Below, piece by piece: positions 21,731 to 31,913 of a stretch of 64,000 nucleotides of DNA (its first letter is position 1; each line of letters starts with the position of its first letter). Source of the DNA: Pseudomonas tremae (lineage in GTDB: Bacteria > Pseudomonadota > Gammaproteobacteria > Pseudomonadales > Pseudomonadaceae). The notes beneath the pieces were generated by a model. The model ran no database searches, was not told the DNA's origin, and was given only the letters and a program-made list of their open reading frames with translations. Made by a program: the position numbers and the translations under genes. The DNA is taken from positions 123,548 to 187,547 of the forward strand of contig NZ_LJRO01000073.1 in NCBI RefSeq assembly GCF_001401155.1, in the 5' to 3' direction.

Positions 21731-22006
21731 TTATTTCTCGGGCGGCAGCTCAGGCAGGGCGCGCAAGGCAGCTTCGTACCATTGCGTGTCGAACGGACGG
21801 TCCTGTTCAAGCAAGGCGTCGATTTCGATGGCCAGAACGTGCGCCATCATTTCGAGAATGTCTTCACGCTCGTAATTCACCAGGGTCAGCATGTTGAATA
21901 CCGCTTTGGCCGCTGGCGGGTTACCGGCTTCTATCTGGTTCTCGATGGCTTCGATCAGGGTCGAAGCGGCAAATTCTTCTTCGTCGTTGTCGATTGCGTC
22001 GGTCAT
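21731..22006 (-). CDS. Conserved hypothetical protein, acidic
   Basis: A 91-residue acidic, all-helical-looking protein (EEEFAASTLIEAIENQIEAG, AVFNMLTLVNYEREDILEMM, HVLAIEIDALLEQDRPFD, WYEAALRALPELPPEK). The composition, codon use and ribosome site (TTGAGGATTTACC before ATG 22006) indicate a real gene. I do not recognise a named family; small helical proteins of this type in Pseudomonas are of unknown function. It lies between gltP and the TIGR02647 gene on the same strand, beyond the gltP terminator. Confidence 0.7.
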   Translation of the reverse strand: MTDAIDNDEEEFAASTLIEAIENQIEAGNPPAAKAVFNMLTLVNYEREDILEMMAHVLAIEIDALLEQDRPFDTQWYEAALRALPELPPEK

Positions 22007-22058
22007 GGTAAATCCTCAAGTAAGGCGGGCAGTCTAACCGGCGACCTGAAAACAACAA

Positions 22059-22076
22059 ACCCCGGAAGTCCGGGGT
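22059..22076 (-). terminator. Terminator of gltP
   Basis: ACCCCGG-AAGT-CCGGGGT; read on the - strand the hairpin is followed by GTTTGTTGTTTTC. It lies about 20 nt after the symporter stop codon. Confidence 0.82.
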
Positions 22077-22096
22077 CTGTCAGTCAGGCGTGAAGG

Positions 22097-23428
22097 TCAG
22101 TCGGCGGTCGGCTGAGCCAGTGGCACAGGTTGCTTGCTGCGCCAGTGCGGCAGGGAGTTCCAGTAGCGCTCGCCCTTGGCATCGTCATACATGCCTTCCC
22201 AGCGCGAGATCACCAGTACCGCCAGTGCGTTGCCGATCACATTCAGGGCCGTGCGCGCCATGTCCATGATCCGGTCGACGCCCGCGATGAAGGCCAGGCC
22301 TTCCAGTGGGATACCGGCGCTGCCCAGTGTCGCCAGCAACACGACGAAGGAGACACCCGGTACGCCCGCGATGCCCTTGGAGGTGACCATCAGCGTCAGT
22401 ACCAGCATCAGCTGTGCACCTATCGACAGGTCGATGCCGTAAAGCTGGGCAATGAATATCGCCGCAATACTCTGATAAAGCGTCGAACCGTCGAGGTTGA
22501 ACGAATAGCCAGTGGGCACCACGAAACTGCAGATCGCTTTCGGTGCGCCGTAGGCTTCCATCTTCTGGATCACGCGCGGCAGGACGGTTTCCGAGCTGGC
22601 GGTGGAGTAGGACAGAATCAGCTCGTCCTTGAAGATGCGCATCAGCTTGATGACCGAAAAGCCGAAAGCCTTGGCGATCAGGCCCAGTACCACGAAGGCG
22701 AAGAAGATAATCGCCACGTAAACCAGAATCACCAGCTTGGCGAGCGGCAACAGCGATGCAAAGCCAAAGTTGGCCACGGTCACCGCGATCAGCGCGAATA
22801 CGCCTATCGGGGCGTAGCTCATGATCATGTGCGTGACCTTGAACATGGTTTCCGAGACACCCTGAAACAGCTTCACCAGAGGCTCGCGAACTTCGGCTTG
22901 CAGGCTGGAAAGGCCCAGACCGAACAGTACCGAGAAAAAGATGATCGGCAGCATCTCGCCGCGCGCCATCGCGGCAAAGATATTGGAAGGGATCAGGTTG
23001 AGAATGGTCGCGACGAAGGCATGATCGTGCTGAACTTCAGCTGTAGTTTGCTGGTATTTCGAAATGTCGACCGTGCCCAGTGTGCTCATGTCGATGCCGG
23101 TGCCCGGATGGAACACGTTGGCCAAAACCAGCCCCACCAGAATGGCTATGGTGGTCACTACTTCGAAATACAGAATGGTCTTGAGGCCGATGCACCCTAG
23201 CTTTTTGGCATCGCCCACGCCTGCGATACCCACAATCAGCGACGCAACCACGATAGGGATAACGATCATCTTGATCAGACGGATGAAGATGTCGCCCGCT
23301 GGCTGCAGGATATTACTGATCCACCAGGCCTTTTCGGCACTGAAATGGTTGAGCAGCGCGCCCACAGCGATGCCCAGTGCCAGTCCGATCAGAATCTGCC
23401 AGGCCAGACTCAGCTTTGCCTTCTTCAT
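22097..23428 (-). CDS. gltP: Glutamate/aspartate:cation symporter, DAACS family
   Basis: A 443-residue inner-membrane symporter with eight membrane helices and two re-entrant hairpins. Recognisable blocks are the first helix (LAWQILIGLALGIAVGALL), IFIRLIKMIVIPIVVASLIVG, the Ser-rich re-entrant loop (LSYSTASSETVLPRVIQKME), the family signature VPTGYSFNLDGSTLYQSIAA, and the helix-8 substrate residues in FIAGVDRIMDMARTALNVIG. GltP imports glutamate and aspartate with protons. A cytoplasmic tail of about 30 residues follows. It is monocistronic, with a terminator 20 nt downstream. Dicarboxylate transport (DctA-like) is possible, but the amino-acid type is favoured by overall sequence. Confidence 0.88.
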   Translation of the reverse strand: MKKAKLSLAWQILIGLALGIAVGALLNHFSAEKAWWISNILQPAGDIFIRLIKMIVIPIVVASLIVGIAGVGDAKKLGCIGLKTILYFEVVTTIAILVGLVLANVFHPGTGIDMSTLGTVDISKYQQTTAEVQHDHAFVATILNLIPSNIFAAMARGEMLPIIFFSVLFGLGLSSLQAEVREPLVKLFQGVSETMFKVTHMIMSYAPIGVFALIAVTVANFGFASLLPLAKLVILVYVAIIFFAFVVLGLIAKAFGFSVIKLMRIFKDELILSYSTASSETVLPRVIQKMEAYGAPKAICSFVVPTGYSFNLDGSTLYQSIAAIFIAQLYGIDLSIGAQLMLVLTLMVTSKGIAGVPGVSFVVLLATLGSAGIPLEGLAFIAGVDRIMDMARTALNVIGNALAVLVISRWEGMYDDAKGERYWNSLPHWRSKQPVPLAQPTAD

Positions 23429-23882
23429 ATTATTACCCTTGTTGGAAGTGGCTTGGGCAAGTCCAAAACCGATGCGCCGAGCGTGCTTTTTGCAGCATTT
23501 TCAGGGCAGGGGAATCCCTTTGGAAATGTCCCGAGAAGGTCACCGCAGGCGAGCATCCGAGCTCTGTAGCAGGCGAAAAAAGTCGCAACTATTCCCATGG
23601 CGCGCGCTCACGTCTAATGCCGTAAACGACTACCTCATGCCGAATCGGCATACAAAAACGTAAATAAGTATTGATTTATGTCAGGCGAGGAAGTGGCTAT
23701 TCGGCGCAAAGGTGGCTAAAACGTCGCCTTTGGCGTGGTGGAAGAGATAGTGGTGGAAAGACGAATATCGCAGTGCTGAATCGATTACCCGAGGTATTTA
23801 ACAGATGTACGGTATCAAGACGCCCAAGCCTGCGTATCCGCAATGGATGGATGGCTCAGGCGCTCGACAGGTTTCTGATGGA
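23429..23882. other. Intergenic region without a recognisable gene
   Basis: About 450 bases between the gltP start and the rimK stop. Short open frames occur on the + strand but extend antisense into rimK and lack ribosome sites. It presumably holds the gltP promoter. No repeat, RNA gene or strong terminator was seen. Confidence 0.5.
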
Positions 23883-24788
23883 TCAGCCTTTGCCCTTGGT
23901 GCGTGTCATGTGCGGGCCGCTGTTTTTTTCCAGATATTCGATGATCATCCCGGCCACGTCTTTGCTGGTCGTCACTTCGATGCCTTCCAGGCCGGGAGAC
24001 GAGTTTACTTCCATTACCAGCGGCCCGTGGTTGGAGCGCAGGATATCCACGCCCGCCACACTCAGCCCCATGACCTTCGCTGCACGTAGCGCAGTCATGC
24101 GTTCTTCCGGCGTGATCTTGATCAGGCTGGCGCTGCCGCCACGGTGCAGGTTGGAGCGGAACTCCCCCGGTTTGGCCTGACGTTTCATCGAGGCAATGAC
24201 CTTGTCACCGACTACGAAGCAGCGAATATCTGCGCCACCTGCTTCCTTGATGTACTCCTGAACCATGATGTCCTGCTTGAGGCCCATGAAGGCCTCGATC
24301 ACCGATTCTGCTGCGGTGGCAGTTTCACACAGCACCACCCCGATCCCTTGAGTGCCTTCCAGCACCTTGATGACCAGCGGCGCGCCGTTGACCATCTGGA
24401 TCAGGTCCGGAATATCGTCCGGGGAGTGGGCAAAACCGGTAACAGGCAAGCCGATACCGCGACGTGACAGCAACTGCAGCGAACGCAGCTTGTCCCGCGA
24501 GCGGGCAATGGCGACCGATTCATTGAGCGGAAACACGCCCATCATTTCAAACTGGCGCAACACCGCGCAGCCATAGAACGTCACCGAGGCACCGATGCGC
24601 GGAATCACTGCGTCGAAGCCTTCCAGCGGTTTGCCGCGATAATGGATCTGCGGCTTGTGGCTGGCGATATTCATGTAGGCGCGCAGGGTGTCGATCACCA
24701 CCATCTCATGGCCCCGCTCGATACCGGCTTCAACCAGACGACGGGTGGAATACAGACGCGGATTACGCGAAAGCACAGCGATCTTCAT
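23883..24788 (-). CDS. rimK: Ribosomal protein S6 glutamate ligase RimK
   Basis: A 301-residue ATP-grasp ligase that adds glutamate residues to the C-terminus of ribosomal protein S6 (RpsF). The N-terminal domain starts [23 protein letters not shown]-grasp elements follow: [54 protein letters not shown] and the metal-binding [14 protein letters not shown]. In Pseudomonas, RimK activity is modulated by RimA, RimB and cyclic-di-GMP and remodels the ribosome and proteome during plant colonisation. The start codon overlaps the last bases of rimB (4-base overlap), giving a rimA-rimB-rimK operon. Confidence 0.94.
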   Translation of the reverse strand: MKIAVLSRNPRLYSTRRLVEAGIERGHEMVVIDTLRAYMNIASHKPQIHYRGKPLEGFDAVIPRIGASVTFYGCAVLRQFEMMGVFPLNESVAIARSRDKLRSLQLLSRRGIGLPVTGFAHSPDDIPDLIQMVNGAPLVIKVLEGTQGIGVVLCETATAAESVIEAFMGLKQDIMVQEYIKEAGGADIRCFVVGDKVIASMKRQAKPGEFRSNLHRGGSASLIKITPEERMTALRAAKVMGLSVAGVDILRSNHGPLVMEVNSSPGLEGIEVTTSKDVAGMIIEYLEKNSGPHMTRTKGKG

Positions 24789-25261
24789 GCAACACCTGAG
24801 GAAGTAGAGGCCGGGAACACCGGCTTGTCTTGTACATACGTTATGCCCGGATTGACGACCAGCTGGCCGTCTATCAGAGCCTTTGAACCCAGCAGCAGTC
24901 GATAGCGCATCGACTTGCGGCACGCCAGTGTGAATTCCACCGGCCAGATAAGATCGCCCAGTGCCAGTGTGGTGCGAATGACGTAGCGCACCTGTGCGTG
25001 GCCGTTGGAGCTTTTTATGGTTTTCAAGGCGACCAGCGGCGCTTCGCATCGACGATGCCGTAGCTGAACCACCGTTCCGAGGTGTGCGTTGAAGCGAACC
25101 CATTTCTGTCCGTCGCGTTCGAAAGGCTCGATTTCAGTGGCGTGCAGGCTTGAAGTGCTTGCGCCGGTATCGATTTTTGCCCGCAGGCCAGCCACCCCCA
25201 GGTCGGGCAGCGCTACCCACTCGCGCAGGCCGATAACGGTCAGGTGATCAAATGTCTTCAA
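24785..25261 (-). CDS. rimB: RimB, retropepsin-like protease
   Basis: A 158-residue protein of the ATP-dependent zinc protease/retropepsin-like family. The aspartic-protease-type motif [14 protein letters not shown] (Asp31) is followed by [21 protein letters not shown] and [20 protein letters not shown], the second strand set of a pepsin-like half. In P. fluorescens, RimB is encoded with RimA and RimK and acts on the glutamate tails RimK adds to S6. Stop and start overlap with rimK, and only 16 nt separate it from the EAL-domain gene, so expression is coupled. Confidence 0.88.
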   Translation of the reverse strand: MKTFDHLTVIGLREWVALPDLGVAGLRAKIDTGASTSSLHATEIEPFERDGQKWVRFNAHLGTVVQLRHRRCEAPLVALKTIKSSNGHAQVRYVIRTTLALGDLIWPVEFTLACRKSMRYRLLLGSKALIDGQLVVNPGITYVQDKPVFPASTSSGVA

Positions 25262-25277
25262 TGCGATTCCGTATTTT

Positions 25278-26060
25278 TCAAGGCGTCTTCCAGGCTTCCG
25301 GTGTTACCTGAGCCAAGGCTCTGAAGGCAGGTTTGGCGAACAGATAACCCTGCATCAGCACAATGCCGCAGTCGGCGAGAAAATCCCGCTCCTCTATCTG
25401 TTCTATGCCTTCTGCGATGACTTTAATCCCCAAGTCCGAACACATTGTGACAACCCCGCGAACAATTGCCTGACGCGCGCGATCACGATGAACATCGCGG
25501 ATCAGATGCATGTCGAGTTTTATCAGGTCGGGCTGGAAATCAGCGAGCAGCGTCAGGCCTGAATACCCGGCGCCGAAGTCATCGATGGCGGTCATGAAGC
25601 CGAACTGTCGATACTCACGCAGGATGTTGCTCAAATGGCCCTTGCTGCACACGTGCTCGCTTTCGATGGTTTCGAAAATCAACCTGTCGATCGGGAAGTC
25701 GTGAAGCTTGGCGGCTTCCAGTGTGCTGCGGATGCATAATTCGGGACGATACACGGCATTGGGCAAAAAGTTGATCGATAAACGCTCGGTCATGCCCAGC
25801 CTTGCCGCACCGGCAATGGCCGTGGTGCGACACATCTGGTCAAAGCGATAACGGTTCTTGTCATTGACCTGACTCAGCACCGAATACGCGCTCTCGCCAT
25901 TCGGCCCACGCACCAGCGCTTCATGGGCAAAAGTGGACTGGTCGCGCAGGTCCACGATGGGCTGATAGGCATAATCGAACGAGAAGCCCAGTTCCGGACT
26001 GCCGGTGCAGCCCTCACACCCCTTCCTGGGGGAGGTTAACGAAGTTGGAAATTCTGTCAC
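25278..26060 (-). CDS. rimA: RimA, EAL-domain cyclic-di-GMP phosphodiesterase
   Basis: An EAL-only protein of about 260 residues. Motifs for an active phosphodiesterase are present: FAHEALVRG (EAL), SINFLPN, LIFETIESE, TAIDDFGAGYSGL (DDFG), LIKLDM, VIAEGIEQ and LMQGYLFAKP. A short N-terminal CEGCTG (CxxC) precedes the domain. I prefer the GTG at 26060, which has GGAG 6 nt upstream; an ATG at 26072 is possible but has no ribosome site. RimA lowers RimK output by removing cyclic-di-GMP in P. fluorescens, which fits its leading position in this rimA-rimB-rimK operon. It is divergent from hslR. Confidence 0.86.
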   Translation of the reverse strand: MTEFPTSLTSPRKGCEGCTGSPELGFSFDYAYQPIVDLRDQSTFAHEALVRGPNGESAYSVLSQVNDKNRYRFDQMCRTTAIAGAARLGMTERLSINFLPNAVYRPELCIRSTLEAAKLHDFPIDRLIFETIESEHVCSKGHLSNILREYRQFGFMTAIDDFGAGYSGLTLLADFQPDLIKLDMHLIRDVHRDRARQAIVRGVVTMCSDLGIKVIAEGIEQIEERDFLADCGIVLMQGYLFAKPAFRALAQVTPEAWKTP

Positions 26061-26230
26061 GTCGCACTCCATGTGAGGTCGGGGCAATACAATGATGAAT
26101 GGCTGATTTTGACAAGCAAGGATCGGTTACTTCATGTTGGCAGGATGTTGAAACGTTAGCCATCCGAGTGCTGTCAAGTTTCCCGATGAGTCAGATATCG
26201 TTCAGACTGCCGCATCGATGAGGAATTCAA

Positions 26231-26635
26231 ATGGCACAAAAGCTTGAAGACGACAAGGTTCGTCTGGACAAATGGTTGTGGGCGGCGCGCTTCTTCAAAA
26301 CGCGTGCGCTGGCCAAGGCTGCCATCGAAAGCGGCAAGGTGCACTGTCGCGGCGAACGTTGCAAGCCTGGCAAGGAGCCGCGTCTCGGCGATGAATTTCA
26401 GATCCGGATGGGCTTCGACGAGCGCACGGTCGTTGTCGAGGCTCTCTCGGTTGTTCGACGAGGCGCGCCGGAAGCCCAGACGCTCTATCGCGAGACGCCA
26501 GAGAGCATTACCCGGCGAGAAAATGCAGCGGCTCAGCGCAAGGCCGGCAACCTGGGCGTGACCACCGACGGCAAGCCGACCAAGAAGCAGCGCAGGCAGC
26601 TTTTTGATTTCCGCGGTGCCCGGGACAGCGACTGA
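26231..26635 (+). CDS. hslR: Heat-shock protein 15, ribosome-associated
   Basis: A 134-residue RNA-binding protein of the Hsp15 (HslR) family. The S4 domain spans about residues 9-70: DKVRLDKWLWAARFFKTR, ALAKAAIESGKVHCRGE, then RLGDEFQIRMG. The C-terminus is basic (TKKQRRQLFDFRGARD). Hsp15 binds free 50S subunits carrying nascent-chain tRNA and moves the tRNA to allow recycling after heat stress. ATG 26231 follows GATGAGG. hslO lies 175 bases downstream on the same strand, the usual hslR-hslO pairing. Confidence 0.94.
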   Translation: MAQKLEDDKVRLDKWLWAARFFKTRALAKAAIESGKVHCRGERCKPGKEPRLGDEFQIRMGFDERTVVVEALSVVRRGAPEAQTLYRETPESITRRENAAAQRKAGNLGVTTDGKPTKKQRRQLFDFRGARDSD

Positions 26636-26810
26636 AAAACCGCCGAATGGCATACCGGACAGTCGCCCAAGCGCGCTTCCAGCTTGGAAGCGCGCCGTAT
26701 AGCTCCTAAAATGCCGGTCAAACCTCATGGTGCACAGCACTTTCAAATGCCGTTTGGCGCGCTTGCAGCCGACGGCCATCCATTGTCATCAACTCAGATA
26801 CCCCCTTCCT

Positions 26811-27713
26811 ATGCATGATTTACCGGACACCGATTTCACCCAGCGTTTCATCTTCGACGAAAGCGACGTCCGTGGAGAGCTGGTAGAGCTGGAGCGTAGC
26901 TACGCCGAAGTACTGGCCAAGCACCCCTACCCGGAACCTGTCGCGCAGTTGCTTGGCGAGCTGATGGCGGCTGCGGCCTTGTTGGTCGGCACGCTAAAGT
27001 TTGACGGCCTGCTGATTCTGCAGGCGCGCTCCAATGGCGCCGTACCGCTGTTGATGGTCGAATGTTCCAGCGAGCGAGAGCTGCGGGGCATTGCCCGGTA
27101 CGACGAATCGCAGATAACGCCAGGTGCCGGGCTTCAGGACCTGATGCCCGATGGCTCGCTGGCGCTGACTGTCGACCCGCGCAAGGGCAAGCGTTATCAG
27201 GGCATCGTAGCGCTGGACGGCGTCGACCTGTCGGCAAGCCTTTCCAACTACTTCGTGATGTCCGAGCAGCTGGGTACGCGTTTCTGGCTCAAGGCTGACG
27301 GTCACCGCGCTTGCGGCTTGCTGCTGCAACAGTTGCCTGCCGCGCAGATCACCGACCCTGACGAGCGCTCTGCCAGCTGGGAACACGTCATCACGCTTGC
27401 CAACACCCTGTCGGCCGAAGAAATGCTAAGCCTGGACAACGAGACCATCCTGCATCGCCTTTATCACCAGGACCCGGTTCGCTTTTTCGACGTGCAGCCG
27501 ATCTGCTTCCGCTGCAGCTGCTCGCGCGAGCGGTCCGCCAATGCACTGGTCAGCCTCGGTCTGGAAGATGCGCAGCAACTGGTGATCGAGCATAACGGCC
27601 AAATTGAAGTCGACTGCCAGTTCTGCAACGAGCGCTACCTGTTCGATGCCACTGACGTCGCGCAGCTGTTTGCTGGCGGCGGTGTCGATTCGCCATCTGA
27701 CACGCGCCATTGA
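26811..27713 (+). CDS. hslO: Redox-regulated chaperone Hsp33
   Basis: A 300-residue cytoplasmic holdase activated by oxidation. The start is ATG 26811 ([17 protein letters not shown]); an upstream in-frame start at 26727 adds unrelated residues. The zinc-binding redox switch is complete at the C-terminus: Cys235-Ser-Cys237 and Cys269-Gln-Phe-Cys272, the CxC/CxxC pattern that releases zinc when disulphides form. The core contains [23 protein letters not shown] and [14 protein letters not shown]. It follows hslR on the same strand. Confidence 0.95.
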   Translation: MHDLPDTDFTQRFIFDESDVRGELVELERSYAEVLAKHPYPEPVAQLLGELMAAAALLVGTLKFDGLLILQARSNGAVPLLMVECSSERELRGIARYDESQITPGAGLQDLMPDGSLALTVDPRKGKRYQGIVALDGVDLSASLSNYFVMSEQLGTRFWLKADGHRACGLLLQQLPAAQITDPDERSASWEHVITLANTLSAEEMLSLDNETILHRLYHQDPVRFFDVQPICFRCSCSRERSANALVSLGLEDAQQLVIEHNGQIEVDCQFCNERYLFDATDVAQLFAGGGVDSPSDTRH

Positions 27714-27805
27714 TCAACGCGTAAAGGCTCTCAGAATACGGTGTGGGCGCCTGTAATGCTGTTCTGACAGGAGGGTCCTACCATTTCTGGGCATTTCTGG
27801 CATAA

Positions 27806-29437
<1,632 letters not shown>

Positions 29438-29450
29438 CGGGTAACGTTTA

Positions 29451-29480
29451 AAAAAACCGCCTTCATCGGGCGGTTTTTTT
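29451..29480. terminator. Bidirectional terminator between pckA and tai4
   Basis: AAAAAACCGCC-TTCATC-GGGCGGTTTTTTTT: a GC stem flanked by A and T runs, able to serve pckA and the converging tai4 gene. Confidence 0.93.
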
Positions 29481-29509
29481 TGCCTTCGTTTTACGAATTT
29501 TAGGATCTG

Positions 29510-29941
29510 TTATTTATTGTCTTGAACATAAGTGTGGCCAGGTTTTATCACAACCTCCTTTACCAGGGCGTTGAGCTCTTTACTGTGATAGAGATCCAGG
29601 CACTTCAGTAAATCAAACTTGACTCCTTTTATTTCAGATTCAACCAGTGGGTTTGTATAGTCTCTGGCCAAATATTTATCAATGAGCGCTTTGACGGCGT
29701 CAGGGCTTTTCTCGAAATCATAATAGGCCCATTCGCGTAAAGCAGTGACACTGCTTCCTGCATCCATCGCGGTGCTTTTTTCTCCCTTGTAGGCATTGGC
29801 TATACAGGTCGCCAGCACCATATCCCTGTAATTTTGTGCGTAAGTCCTCTCCATTCCTTGGGGGGAGGACTCAGGAGGCGATGCAAAACTTGTGGGCGCG
29901 AGGCACGAAAACAATAAACCGACAGCAAAAATAACTCTCAT
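29510..29941 (-). CDS. tai4: Tai4-family T6SS amidase immunity protein
   Basis: A 143-residue secreted protein matching the Tai4 family, periplasmic inhibitors of the Tae4 peptidoglycan amidase. Residues 1-20 form a signal peptide (MRVIFAVGLLFSCLAPTSFA). The mature sequence has the family blocks YAQNYRDMVLATCIANAYKG, DAGSSVTALREWAYYD, SPDAVKALIDKYLARDYTNP and VKFDLLKCLDLYHSKELN, with two Cys residues that can pair. The frame is intact although the cognate effector gene immediately upstream is truncated. Tai4 binds the Tae4 active-site cleft and protects sister cells, so retention without the effector could still protect against Tae4-armed competitors. It lies 35 bases from the tae4 remnant. 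Confidence 0.88.
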   Translation of the reverse strand: MRVIFAVGLLFSCLAPTSFASPPESSPQGMERTYAQNYRDMVLATCIANAYKGEKSTAMDAGSSVTALREWAYYDFEKSPDAVKALIDKYLARDYTNPLVESEIKGVKFDLLKCLDLYHSKELNALVKEVVIKPGHTYVQDNK

Positions 29942-29976
29942 TAACTTAGACTCCAGACGTTTGCTTTTTCTGTACT

Positions 29977-30303
29977 TTAGTTAGCGCCTGGCTCATTAAA
30001 ATAGCAGTGATCATAACAAATGTTTCCATCGTATAGCGTTGCATGGCCTGACGCATCCTGCCATCCAGATATTTCAAAAAGTATGAAGCCTTTCTTGTTA
30101 GCCAGTGCACCGCCGCCAGTGGGAGGGTACTTAACGACGTCGGGCTTGCCCCACCGTGCTTCCAGAAAATGTATAAGGTTTTTGACGCGGAAGAAATATT
30201 GCCGTTGGTCGTTACCGGAAACTGTTTGTCCAGGTGTCTTGGGTATGATCAAGCCCGAATAATCTAATACATAGCTCATTCTGACTGCACACGTATTTTC
30301 CCA
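29977..30303 (-). pseudogene. tae4: Tae4-type T6SS amidase effector, N-terminus lost
   Basis: The frame reads WENTCAVRMSYVLDYSGL, PGQTVSGNDQRQYFFRVKNL, WGKPDVVKYPP, KKGFILFEISGWQDASGHAT and YDGNICYDHCYFNEPGAN. This is the Tae4 fold with the catalytic Cys (NTCAVRM) and His (SGHATL) and the typical disulphide-forming C-terminal cysteines. Tae4 cleaves gamma-D-glutamyl-meso-DAP bonds in target-cell peptidoglycan. A TAA lies directly before WENTC and the usual 40 or so N-terminal residues are missing; upstream sequence is instead the interior of hcp. A start at the internal ATG (30279) would exclude the catalytic Cys, so any product should be inactive. Confidence 0.85.
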
Positions 30304-30614
30304 TTAATATTATCTCAAAATACTTAACCTTGTCTCCACCTGCGCGGTGTCAATGATAAGACAACTTCTTTCAAATGTTTGCCTGCACATACTGTTCCGA
30401 TAATTTTGCAGCTTGCTTTGTCTAAGGCTTTTGTGAAAGTAAAGTCACTTAAAGACGACCTTCCCGAAGAGGTTCCTCCGGAGGAACTTGCTGTGGCCGA
30501 GGTGCTTTGGTGCATTTCGAAACCATAGCCAGTAATTTCGATGCAATCTTTATAAGCATCATCCAAAGCTTCACCGGGTATGCCTTCTGTTTTTATATGC
30601 GCACCAAATGCCAT
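30304..30614 (-). pseudogene. hcp: Hcp tube protein gene, frameshifted and 3'-truncated
   Basis: The start is good: AAGGAAACAG before ATG 30614, then MAFGAHIKTEGIPGEALDDA, CIEITGYGFEMHQSTSAT, GRSSLSDFTFTKALDKASC and KHLKEVVLSL, all Hcp1-family. After LSL one extra base shifts the frame to TPRRWRQG and a stop; skipping that base restores HRAGGDKVKYFEIIL, the normal Hcp continuation. That homology then ends at about 30304, where tae4 sequence begins, so the last 50 or so codons are also gone. Hcp forms the T6SS inner tube and chaperones small effectors such as Tae4, which explains the gene order hcp-tae4-tai4. Confidence 0.87.
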
Positions 30615-31315
30615 TTCACTGTTTCCTTGTGTTTTTTACGTTCAAGCAGTGGTGTTCAGAATCAAAAATATCAGGGGGTTTTGTTTGCTGCAAGCGAATA
30701 ATTAATCTTGTTAATGTTCCGATGTCTACAGCACTGAGTTTGAAAATATCTCAAGTTTGAGAGGTCTTTCCCTGTCTCTTGTGTGAAATTTCCTAGATTA
30801 TCCAGCAGGTGGCGTTCGATCTCTACTGGACCTAGCCTGTTTTTTGTCATTGTAAACTCAGTAACGACATTGATTAGGCGTATCGCCAGCATCACTCCGG
30901 GCCCACTCTAGACCTATCCTAAACCTACTCAAGTCTTGAATAAACGCTGATACTCATATCGACGTAATGCATTGCGCTTCGGCCACTGCTCAGGAAGCCA
31001 GTGATCAGCTTAAGGTGTAGGGGCGAAGCATCATGCTACCGTCATCTATTCGCTTTATAAGGCGTCGGCATCGCTTAAGCCATCAATCGCGCATGTCGGG
31101 GAACTGCCTACTGCCAGGTTTGAAGCGCCAGATCTGCAGCGTGGGTCAAAGCTACGGCCGCGACCGACAGGCCGCTGGCTATGTTGTAATTAAACATCTT
31201 CGAGGTCATACGCTCGTGTGACCGCCGGAAATGCGCAGGTAAACGCCTCGATTTGTCGGGAAGTTTGCTTGTCTGGAATACTGGTTTTCGGTTTATGAGG
31301 ATGAAGGAGGTGGCT
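30615..31315. other. 700-base region without a confident gene
   Basis: Contains the hcp ribosome site and probable promoter (left end) and the leader of the GNAT gene (right end). A 74-codon frame on the - strand (30671-30895) and several short frames occur, but they encode nothing I recognise and lack ribosome sites. The composition is mixed, with an AT-rich left half, as expected at an island margin. Confidence 0.5.
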
Positions 31316-31819
31316 GTGAGCGCGGACGAGATTGAGATACGCCGTTTTGTGCCGAGCGATGAGTCAGGTGTATTGGCGCTGATTCTGCCCATTCAGCGCG
31401 AGGAATTCGACATAGCCATCACTGCCGAGGATCAGCCTGACCTGAAGGCGATTTCGGTGTTTTATCAGACCGGTGCCGGCGACTTCTGGGTTGCCGTACA
31501 AGGTGAGCGCGTGATCGGAAGCATTGCGCTCAAAGACATCGGTTCAGGCCACGCTGCGCTACGAAAGATGTTTGTTGCGGCGCCGTTTCGCGGGCGTGAG
31601 TTTTCGGTTGGGGCAAGGTTGCTGGATTGCTTGATCAAGCAATCCACTCTCAGGGGCGTTACTGACATATTCCTGGGCACGACCGACAAATTCCTTGCTG
31701 CGCATCGGTTCTATGAAAAGCACGGTTTCAGAGAAATCGTCAAAGAAGCGCTTCCCGCGAGCTTTCCGTTGATCGCCGTTGACAGCAAGTTCTACCTGCT
31801 GGAACTCAGCGCAGAGTAG
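31316..31819 (+). CDS. GNAT-family N-acetyltransferase
   Basis: A 167-residue acetyltransferase of the GNAT fold. GTG 31316 is chosen because AGGAGG lies 5 nt upstream and the protein then opens IEIRRFVPSDESGVLALI, the normal first strand of GNATs; earlier ATG codons at 31295 and 31301 are alternatives. The acetyl-CoA loop region is LRKMFVAAPFRGREFSVGARL (motif A, a divergent R/Q-x-x-G-x-G/A), followed by GVTDIFLGTTDKFLAAHRFYEKHGFRE, the typical motif B. The substrate is unknown. It stands alone in the accessory stretch after pckA. Confidence 0.82.
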   Translation: MSADEIEIRRFVPSDESGVLALILPIQREEFDIAITAEDQPDLKAISVFYQTGAGDFWVAVQGERVIGSIALKDIGSGHAALRKMFVAAPFRGREFSVGARLLDCLIKQSTLRGVTDIFLGTTDKFLAAHRFYEKHGFREIVKEALPASFPLIAVDSKFYLLELSAE

Positions 31820-31913
31820 TCGCCTGGCCGCACAGGCGTTGGATCGGCTTAAGCCCACATCCGTGTACTGCTGGCAGCATAAGACGCAGGCGAAACCGCG
31901 TGCCCCTTCACGT

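Noticed and set aside
29977..30279. A 100-residue intact Tae4 from the internal ATG
   Set aside because: This start excludes the catalytic Cys immediately upstream (NTCAVRM), and Tae4 proteins are longer.
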